Source: Adiantum capillus-veneris (lineage: Eukaryota; Streptophyta; Polypodiopsida; Polypodiales; Pteridaceae). Taken from it: a stretch of DNA of 62,000 nucleotides. The notes under the pieces are model-generated. The model was given only the letters and a program-made list of their open reading frames with translations. It was not told where the DNA came from and searched no databases. The translations under genes were made by a program, and so were the position numbers. Shown in pieces: positions 54,542 through 62,000 of the stretch. The stretch is from contig CM043962.1 in the NCBI GenBank assembly GCA_014529385.2, positions 90,565,180-90,627,179 on the forward strand, given 5' to 3'. Each line of letters begins with the position of its first letter. Positions within the stretch are counted from its first letter, which is position 1.

Positions 54542-55680
54542 TCACCCTGTATAGAAAATGTGGTTCTTGACTCGAGCCAAAATCTGTCCTTTGCGACTCA
54601 ACGCATCTGCAACAGGGTTAGCTTTTCCAGGCACATATTCAATCAAACCGCCAAATTGCTCAAAAAATTGTGACCACCGTGCTTGGCGATCACTCCAATG
54701 TGCACTAGGCATAGACTGTAGCCACTTGAGGGCTTGATGATCTGTGCGCACTGTAAACTCTCTACCATACAAAAAATGCTTCCAATGCTTAAGAGAGTGA
54801 ATGACATACAAAAGTTCTTTATCATAAACTGATAATTCTTTTCCGCACTATTGAGCTTCCGGCTAAGGAAAGCTACTGAGCGACCATGCTGCTGGAGCAC
54901 AACGCCTATGGCGACATTGCTCGCATCCGTCCATACCTCAAAGGGATCATCCCAAGAGGCAAGGATAAGACACGGTGCTTCCGTCACCGCAACCTTGAGA
55001 GCGGCGAAAGCCTCAACGGCTGCCTCGGGCAAGTCTACGCGTTGACGACGAGTCTTGACCCCTTTCAAAACATCAGTCATAGGTGCAGCAATGCGTGCAA
55101 AATTCTCTATGTGCGAACTATATGCTTGACATAAACCAAGAAAAGAACGCACATCATATGCAGTTTTGGGCAAATCCCAATTACGAACCTGTTCCACCTT
55201 CGAGGGGTCTAGCTTGACGCCTTCTGCAGAAATGATATAACCCAGATAAGTGACTTCAGTAAGAAAAAATTCAGACTTCTTAGTTGCAATGTACATCTGA
55301 CACTCATCCAAACGAGTTAGTACCCTTTCAACATCTAATTCATGTTGCTCCCACGATGCAGAAAAAATGAGAATATCATCTAAAAAGATGAATACACAAA
55401 CGTCTACCATATCGCCGAAACGACCTACCATGAGACGATTGAACGTACCCACGGCTCCTGTCAATCCAAAAGGCATAACAATATACTCCCATTGCCTTCG
55501 CTCGGTGCGAAAGGCGGTCTTGAAAATGTCGCCTTTGAATATCGGTACCTGATGGTATCCACTTTTGAGATCGACCTTGCTGAAAACCTTTGCCCCATTG
55601 AGCCTATCCAAGATATAGTCAATGCGAGGCATCGGAAACTTGTTCTTGACGGTCATCTTGTTTAATGCCCTGTAATCAAC
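54542..55680 (-). pseudogene. G4 reverse transcriptase and RNase H
   Basis: [46 protein letters not shown], then the catalytic FLDDILIFS, YLGYIISAEGVKLDP and DVRSFLGLCQAY. RNase H starts WTDASNVAIGVVLQQ. After a one-base shift near 54830 it continues HWKHFLYGREFTVRTDHQAL and VADALSRKG. The RT core is uninterrupted; the TGA at 55681 separates it from gag-protease. Confidence 0.9.
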
Positions 55681-57963
55681 TCACAAACGAGACAAACCAT
55701 CTTTCTTGCGAACGAACAAAATAGGGGCAGCAAAAGGACTTACACTACGATGTATGAATCCTCTAGCCACCAACTCCATGAGTTGTCGCTCTAATTCTTC
55801 CTCTTGTGACTTGTTGAAACGGTAGGGAGCCTTACTGACAGGCTGCGCTCCCTCCATAAGCTCGATGCAATGGTCCTCTGGCCGCTCCGGTGGGAGATGA
55901 GGTGGAAGATCATCCTGCAAAAAGAGATGTTTAAATGTCGTAAACAACTTCGAATACTTACCGGGAGCCTGAATACTCTGGGAAACTGGGGCAGCATAAA
56001 TAAATGCCGCTTGTGCTCCTCGTCGTAATTCACGCTTTACCTGTACATGCGAGATGAGAGACAAAGAATGCAAGCCCTCCTCAACACGAATGATGAGGGG
56101 GGAATCAGATTTGGCATGTAGAATGAGAGTGTTAGCTTCAAAATCAATGAGAGCATTGAGTTCACGAAACCATTTAATGCCTAAAATCATATCACATCCT
56201 GAGAGAGGAGACACAAGAAATTTCCTACGAAAAGAAGCTTGTTGAACGGTAAACATCACATCAAGGCACTCCTTCGTGATGAGAGAGTCCATACCAGGAG
56301 CGAAGCCAGAAACCTCGAGAGGAGATTTCTGACTAACCTCTAGGGGGGCTCTCTCAACAAGAGGGGGACTAATCACATCATGCATACTGCCTGGATCAAA
56401 CAATATGATAAAACGCTGTCCTTTTACATGACTATAACACTTCAAGAGAGATTCATCAATGTGTGTGTCAGAGTCAGGAGAAGATGCAGGTTGTGTTGTG
56501 ACAGAGTTTGTGGTAGTTGTGGGTGCCTTTGGTTCTTTAGGTGGGACTGTCTTAGGACAGTTCTTTTTAATGTGACCCTTAACGTGACATTGAAAACATC
56601 TACCTTCTTTAGCATAAATCACTTGTTCTTCAGTTGTGATGTATCCTCCTATAATTCCTTGTGAAGCTTTTTCATCAGGGGTTAGCTTAGGTTTTGTAGG
56701 TGTCTTAGCTTTACCCTTAGATTCATTGTTAGAGTTCTTTTCCGAGGAATTAGAGGAAGAAGGGCTAGAAGAATTACCATTCTTACCATTCTTTCTGTTC
56801 TTACCATTCTGTGTGTTTTGAGAATTCTGCGGGGTTCCTTGAGAAGTCTTGTTTTCCTTAGGCTTTCCTTTGTTGTGCTTCATCTCGTGGGCGAGAGCAA
56901 TTGCCACCGCTTTGTTGAGATCGATTGGATCGAGTACCTCCACATCATACTTGATATACTCGTCCAATCCGTAAAGAAATGCCTCCTTGCGCTTCGCATC
57001 CGATTTGCGTAATTGAGTGTCGAGCTGCAAAACCCGATTAGAGAAAGACATAACCGGCATACCGTTTTGCTTGAGAGCTCGCCAATCGTCCTTCAATCGT
57101 GCAAGGTACTGAGGTGGCATAAACCGCGCCTTGAGCTTGTCTTAGAAATCAACCCAACTAAAAGAGGGGGACGTGAAATCGTCGGCTGCCTCTAGGTGCG
57201 CGGCTAGCTGTGCCTCTTGCCATGCCTGGTACCAATTTATGGCATCACCGGCAAGGTACATAGCTGCCGTCAAAACTTTGCTATTGCCTGTTTTCTTAGT
57301 TGTCGCAAAATAAGCATTAAATTGATGCAACCAAGAATGAATAACAGTAGCATCCATCTTATCGTCATACTTACTGAAAGTCAACTTCTTTGTGACTGGA
57401 TTGTGTGAATCCGCATCGTGGCTTGCGCCACTTGACGAACTCCCACGATCTTTGGGTGGTTCGGTCTTTGAGGCTAGGACTTGGGAAATAAATTCTTGAT
57501 TACGAATCTCCCTTTGAGCTTCTCGCTCGGCGTCCCTTTCTGCTTTGCATTCTTTCCGTTCAGCGCGCTCGCGTTCGAGAGCAAGTCGCTGTTCTTCTTG
57601 TTTTGCGGCAAGAGCAATGCGCTCACGTTCTTGAGCAAGTCGATTTTCTTCTTGTTTTGCAGCAAGTGTGGCGTTTCTTTCATCGCGCTGGCGTTCCTTG
57701 GCTTCTTGTGCATGGTCCTTTGCTGCTTGTTCTTCTGCTTTGCTTGCGAGTTGTGCCAATGCAACTCGATTCGTTTCTTGTTGTTGTGCCATCATGTCCA
57801 ACATCGACTTGACCATCATCTCCATAAGAGTGAGGAGAGCTCGTGGTGTAGATGGCGAAGGGGGAGGGTTGGAAAAATCTCCTGGTGGGGAGAATCCTTC
57901 GTCGCCTCTCTCATGCTCATCACCTGAATGCGAAGTATCCATGCCGCTTCGGGTGACGACCAT
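55681..57963 (-). pseudogene. G4 gag-protease, one internal TAA and terminal TGA
   Basis: MVVTRSGMDTSHSGDEHER opens a gag with a long Glu/Arg/Lys helix (about residues 75-165, coiled-coil like) and the gag core (IHSWLHQFNAYFATTKK, YLAGDAINWYQAWQ). TAA 57142-57144 interrupts, and the same frame continues (RFMPPQYLARLKDDWRALK). A Ser/Asn-rich linker, zinc knuckle CFQCHVKGHIKKNC and protease FIILFDPGSMHDVIS...GCDMILGIKW follow, then the RT entry LPPERPEDH. The TGA at 55681-55683 stands where RT families have a Cys codon before VDYRALN. Confidence 0.9.
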
Positions 57964-58370
57964 GCACTAGGATCTTTGGTTCTTAAGTTCACGAGGAACT
58001 TGGTTCTTGAGGTTCTTGAGTGCTTGGTTTCTTGAGGATCTTGAGGGTTTCTTTCGCTTGCAAATCGCGTTGGAGAAGGATCTTCTCTTCACCCGAGTTC
58101 TACCCTTTTCTACGGGCGCACCCCTTGGCGGCCTTGCGCTCACACCAAGGTTGCTTTTTCCCACCTCACGTCGAATGGCCGGTGGCTAAGTGCACGGTCC
58201 ACTCTTAATGAGTGAAAAGAGACACAAGGGGGATTCCTATCACTCTTCAACAAAACACGATTAGGAATCACCACGCCCAAGTAAACTTGGGTGCGTGCGA
58301 CCTCAACAAGCAAAAAAAATTCTTGTGGTTCTTGTGGTTCTTTCCTTGAGTAATGCAGAACACTTCCAAA

Positions 58371-58382
58371 GCTCTGATACCA
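58371..58382 (-). promoter_or_regulatory. G4 primer binding site (tRNA-Met type)
   Basis: TGGTATCAGAGC in element sense. Between it and the gag start (57963) lies a ~400-bp leader without recognised features. Confidence 0.9.
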
Positions 58383-58383
58383 A

Positions 58384-59566
58384 TGTAAGGTGCAGCGGAA
58401 TGAATGTTGTATTTTCTCAAGATTAGTGATCTTTATTTGCTCAAGGTTCCTTTTAGTTCTTAGGGAAGGAGAGAGCCTTCCGTCTTGTAGAGTGCTGTGA
58501 TCACGAACAAAGTGAGTGGATATTGTGCGTGCAAGTGAATGAGACTGAGAGAAGGAGAGAGAAGAGATACGACACCGAGAGGTTGTAAAACCCTCCTCCG
58601 AAGGCCCCACTCTCGTCGGTGAGAGTGGTCTACTTTGATTGCACAAAGTGTACAATGCGTATGCAATGGACTGATGCAATGGGACTGTGCCGACGACGAC
58701 GACGTTGATGACGATGGCGACATAGGCTGAAATCTGTGATCTTCTTGGTGGCTGAAAATGACTGTTTCTCGCTGGTTTTATGGCTGAAATTGACTGTCCT
58801 TGTTGGGGCTGAAATGATGATGAAAAACGCTGGTCTTCCTGCTCTTTATGTTGCGTTTTTGGAGAGAGACTCTTGGCTGAAAAACGCTGTGGCAGCAGAT
58901 GACTTCTTGCTGAAAATGGCAGCTTTCCAAGCGTTTAGTAAATCCTTACCCTGCAGTGGTAACTCTGCTGCAAATTGCTGATGAAATCGCTGAACTTGCT
59001 GAGGTTTTCCCGGCGTTAGTAGTGGCTGAAAAACGGTGAAGTGGTCAGGATAAAAACGCTAGCCTTCAAGCTTTGCTGGCGATGTTTGCATGGGAGGGAA
59101 AACGCTAGGGCATGCCAGAAGAGGGGCGATCCCAAGATGATGATGATGCGGGGGAATGGGCCTCACCAAGTTGCTTGGAGAGGGTCTTGCTGAGAGGGAG
59201 GGAACACCTGTTGCTTGGTAGCCTGCTTTGCTCCTTGGCTCATCTGCCAATTTGTGTTAACTACTGAGTACCCAACAAAAGTCACTTAATAAATAAGTGA
59301 AAAATGTTAAATATAGGGAGAAATAGAGTAAAGTCACTTGAAAAATCCCCAAACTGTCTCTGATGGAATTTGATGGAAATGCTTATGCTTATGCTTATGC
59401 AACCAGAGGATATGCATCTACTCTAAGCGACTGGGCATGCACGGTCTACGAATAGACTCACAAAAGTGCCAGATCACTTCTAATCTAACTTGACTGGACT
59501 TGACGGAAACCCTGTTATGGTGTAGCTTGTCCACGGACACATAGGGTTGGGATGTGTCACGTGACA
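58384..59566 (-). repeat. G4 5' LTR (right), lacking the TATA segment
   Basis: 1183 bp, TGTAAGGTGCAGCGG to GTGTCACGTGACA. Nearly identical to the left LTR except for the 37-bp deletion at 59262 and scattered substitutions. Open frames inside it (58140-58981) are not genes: they occur in both LTRs. Confidence 0.92.
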
Positions 59567-59661
59567 GTTGTGCATCTCTTTCAATTTAGTTGTTATTTGA
59601 AGTTCTTAAAGTTGTTCCGTATGTTCTGTTTTGTTGGCACATGGTGCGCGTCCCCGTGACA
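59567..59661 (+). repeat. G5 5' LTR, terminal 95 bp
   Basis: GCATCTCTTTCAATTTAG...AAAGTTGTTC...CCCCGTGACA resembles the LTR end at 32188-32278 and is followed by a primer site. The rest of this LTR was cut off by G4. Confidence 0.7.
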
Positions 59662-59662
59662 G

Positions 59663-59674
59663 TGGTATCAGAGC
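59663..59674 (+). promoter_or_regulatory. G5 primer binding site
   Basis: TGGTATCAGAGC one base after the LTR end GACA. Confidence 0.88.
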
Positions 59675-60129
59675 TTCAGTAGACAGAACAAACCGGCCCT
59701 TCAAAATTTCTATAGAGAATCTATTTCTTGACCCCAAACTTATGAGCCACTCCCACCCCTACTCCATTGCGCATCGGACTCGCTCCTGTCTTCATTGCTC
59801 TGTCTAAAAGGGCATAAGCGATAAGGAACCCAGGACATGGCGTTCATGGATTCGGCAAAACACTTGCAGTTTCTTCTTCTTTTGCGGCATCCTCAACAGA
59901 ATCCTCCAATGCTGCAAAGTTTTCAACAATTCTGAATTACATGTTACCCCCTCTGATGCCCCAGCCCCCAGGTGATACATCCTTCTGCGGCACCAGAAAG
60001 TACGAGAGCTTCCAACTAGCAACCTTCCCAGCCATCTGTTCCGATTGGGGGAGTCTTCAAGAATATGGTGCAGCCATCTGATCCTGATCTAGTGCGACCG
60101 TTGTTACCCCACCACCATCGCCACCAGGA

Positions 60130-60911
60130 TACAATGGTTGGAGCCCATATGGATACCCTTATTATCCGTACCCGGGATATGTGCCTAACCAACCGAAAGA
60201 TTTCAAGGATGGTGGCACCACAATCAAATTTTGCACCTTTTCCGGGATGAAAGATCAGAAGAAAGCATTGCATTTCCTACAACAATTCCACAATATCTAT
60301 GCTTTGGGGAACTACACAGAAGAATCCAAGATTTCTGGAGCAGCGGGATTTCTTATAGATAATGCCATGCAAAGGACCTGGCAAGGTTTTAAGACAATAT
60401 TTGCATGCAGTTATATGACTTCTCTCTTTGAAGTCTAGATCTTGGCAGAATGAGGCAACTTGAAAATGCTTCCACAGAGACCATGGATGACTATAACCAA
60501 AGGTTTCTCGACGTCTACTTTCCAGTGTCCTTTAAGTTTATTTCCTTGGAGGACCAGTGCGAGCGATACACCATTGGACTACCATCACCATTGGAGGAAT
60601 ATTGCCTGTCCAAGCAAGTCTCAACCATGCAAGAGCTTATGGACCATGCTGTGGTCGGCTACAAATTAATGAAAGGCAAGCTAGAGTTTACTACAGAAGT
60701 AACTCCGGCCAATAACAAGAACTCCCGGCAACAACGAACAAATTCTAGAGATTCTCATGAAAGTCAACTGCAAAGGCCTCGTTTGACGTCTCAACAACGA
60801 GAGGCCTTATTACAAGAAGGCCGATGCTTTGGATTCTTTCAAAGAGGGCATAACTATTTTGGTTGTCCCCAATGCACTGACAGACCAACGGAGCCGATGC
60901 CCTCGCTTTGA
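60130..60911 (+). pseudogene. G5 gag with altered zinc knuckle
   Basis: A Tyr/Pro-rich lead (YGYPYYPYPGYVPNQPKDF), then the gag core (IKFCTFSGMKDQKKALHFLQ, AAGFLIDNAMQRTWQGF), a TAG at 60436 with a frame change, and FKFISLEDQCERYTIGLPSP. The zinc knuckle reads CFGFFQRGHNYFGC, so the second Cys is Phe and metal binding is probably lost. Confidence 0.82.
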
Positions 60912-61039
60912 CGGTCGACTGAACCCGAGGACCATCTCTATCCAAACGAGCTAAAGTGGCTATTGGACTAGTACCTGATATCTATGGCATACGCCTTGAA
61001 AGTACAAATGAATTGTGTCGGGCATATGGCAAAGTCAAC

Positions 61040-61130
61040 GGCTTGAAAGTCCTTATTTTCTTTGATCCCGGAGCTACATAGAAATTCATCCATCCATGGC
61101 CTCACCTTTTTAGGTTATTTGTCGGAGGAG
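61040..61130 (+). pseudogene. G5 protease remnant
   Basis: KVLIFFDPGAT then a stop (TAG) and KFIHP; the sequence leaves the retropepsin pattern at once. It marks the left edge of the pol deletion. Confidence 0.6.
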
Positions 61131-61278
61131 TGATGAGGGAGTTGTTGAACAACTCATGGCCCGGACCAAGATGGTTATTTGCAGAGGGAGTGTTCATCGG
61201 TGGCTTTATGTTTCTATGTCTTGTAACATGCATATGTGGAGCATTTGTGTTGCATTGTGATGTGCCAACCACCAAATA

Positions 61279-61420
61279 TTCCTTATTGGATGAGATTTTT
61301 CTGGGAAGCCAACAACCCAGGATATCAAGAGCTCCAATCTGGAATGAGATTCCTTACTGGATGAGATTTTTCTGGGGAGCCAACGACCCAGGATATCAAG
61401 AGCTCCAATCTGGAATGAGA
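61279..61420 (+). repeat. two tandem 71-bp units
   Basis: TTCCTTA(T/C)TGGATGAGATT to CCAATCTGGAATGAGA at 61279 and 61350, with four or so differences. They lie in the short tail that replaces pol. Confidence 0.85.
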
Positions 61421-61527
61421 AAACTGATTGTCCCTCGGAATTACCCTCCGAAATCTTTGAGCTAACTTGAGTTGTTTTGCAGATATCCTATAATCGGGGA
61501 TTATTGCCTTTTTTCAAGAAGGGGGGA

Positions 61528-62000
61528 TGTCACAAACTGCTAATGTGTCAAGCCACTGAAGAATGGAGCCAACCTGTTGATCCTTGCAGAGGGGCCTAAA
61601 ACCTAAGTGAAGAAGTAGCAGAAGCAGTAGAAGAAGTGTTACCAACTTGCAAAGTCTTGCCAAGCGGCCTATTTCTCAAGAGGAGTTCCGCCAACTTGAA
61701 AGTTGTACCAACTTATGGTACCCTGGCCGAGGGGCCTAAAACCCTAAAGACCACAAGCTTGCACTCTGAAAGAGGGTTCCGTAAATCGTGCTGACATGCT
61801 GACGTGGCAGATCGTACAGATGCTGACATGGCAAGCTGTACGAAAATCCCGCGTTTTGCACTGGCTGTGCCACGTGGCAGGCTGTACGAATTTTCACGAT
61901 TCATGCTGGCAGCTTTTGGAAGCAGACACTTTTGAGTTTGCAGTGCTTTTGATACAATGCTTTTGGGGTTCTGCTTTTGAGCATCCCTTGTAAGAATAAA
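61528..62000 (+). repeat. G5 3' LTR (partial)
   Basis: Starts TGTCACAAACTGC after AAGAAGGGGGGA. Contains repeats of GACGTGGCAG...CTGTACGA (61800-61890) shared with the split LTR at 31795-32278. Continues past the window end. Confidence 0.8.

Larger units (their letters stand above)
51972..59566 (-). mobile_element. Ty3/gypsy element G4, minus strand, 3' LTR truncated
   Basis: LTRs 51972-53093 (truncated) and 58384-59566. Primer site GCTCTGATACCA (58371-58382) lies one base from the right LTR, and the purine tract AAAAAGGAGGGGA abuts the left LTR. Order right to left is gag, protease, RT, RNase H, integrase, chromodomain-like tail. Lesions: TAA in gag, TGA before RT, frameshifts in RNase H and integrase, and a TAG in the tail. 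Its outer right flank is the end of another gypsy LTR (G5). Confidence 0.92.
59567..62000 (+). mobile_element. gypsy deletion derivative G5, right end outside window
   Basis: LTR end, primer site, gag, a trace of protease, then directly a short tail, purine tract (61515-61527) and the start of the 3' LTR (61528). RT, RNase H and integrase are absent. Internal length is under 2 kb against ~5 kb in the other gypsy elements here. Confidence 0.8.

Noticed and set aside
58140-58679. 179-codon minus-strand frame
   Set aside because: Lies across the G4 5' LTR and leader; its first half recurs in the other LTR, so not a gene.

Overview
The window is a stretch of a large eukaryotic nuclear genome, almost certainly a land plant. 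The evidence is plant-type transposon families: an En/Spm (CACTA) transposon with TNP2 and Transposase_24-type proteins, Ty1/copia and chromodomain Ty3/gypsy elements with tRNA-Met-type primer sites, GT-AG introns and long (CT)n/(GA)n tracts. Low coding density and layered nested insertions suggest a big, repeat-rich genome. A non-seed plant such as a fern or lycophyte is my guess, but the sequence alone does not settle it. No complete host gene is visible. The only recognisable host-gene sequence is the first coding exon of a DIM1/YLS8-type U5 snRNP protein, present twice in tandem.

Layout. 1-4498: the 3' part of a CACTA element, with a broken TNP2 transposase, an apparently intact two-exon tnpA-like gene, and a right terminal repeat at 4485-4498. 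5.2-8.7 kb: chromovirus debris, an LTR-type promoter with four tandem CCAAT boxes, and seven copies of a ~160-bp satellite. 11.5-14.9 kb: an old mosaic copia relic. 14922-21160: a complete copia insertion (192-bp LTRs, 5-bp target duplication GGCAC) carrying a 718-bp inverted duplication of its own gag/leader. 21-25.6 kb: mostly unassigned. 25.6-28.9 kb: three direct copies of a leader-like unit and a pair of inverted LTRs. 29.7-30.5 kb: the duplicated DIM1 exon. 31.0-32.3 kb: a TRIM-like element inside a gypsy LTR. 32324-42309: gypsy element G2 (minus) with gypsy element G1 (plus, 34969-41441, target duplication CATGG) nested in its gag gene. 43.6-44.8 kb: a scrambled gypsy relic. 45.8 kb: a possible tRNA-derived SINE. 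47.0-52.0 kb: a nearly full-length LINE. 52.0-59.6 kb: gypsy element G4 (minus), sitting in the LTR of G5, a gypsy deletion derivative that runs off the right edge.

All autonomous elements carry stops, frameshifts or lost catalytic residues, so the region looks like silenced heterochromatin. The most interesting structure is the copia element at 14922-21160. Transcription from its right LTR would read antisense gag, a 760-nt loop and then sense gag, a layout comparable to the maize Mu killer locus that silences MuDR through a long hairpin RNA.
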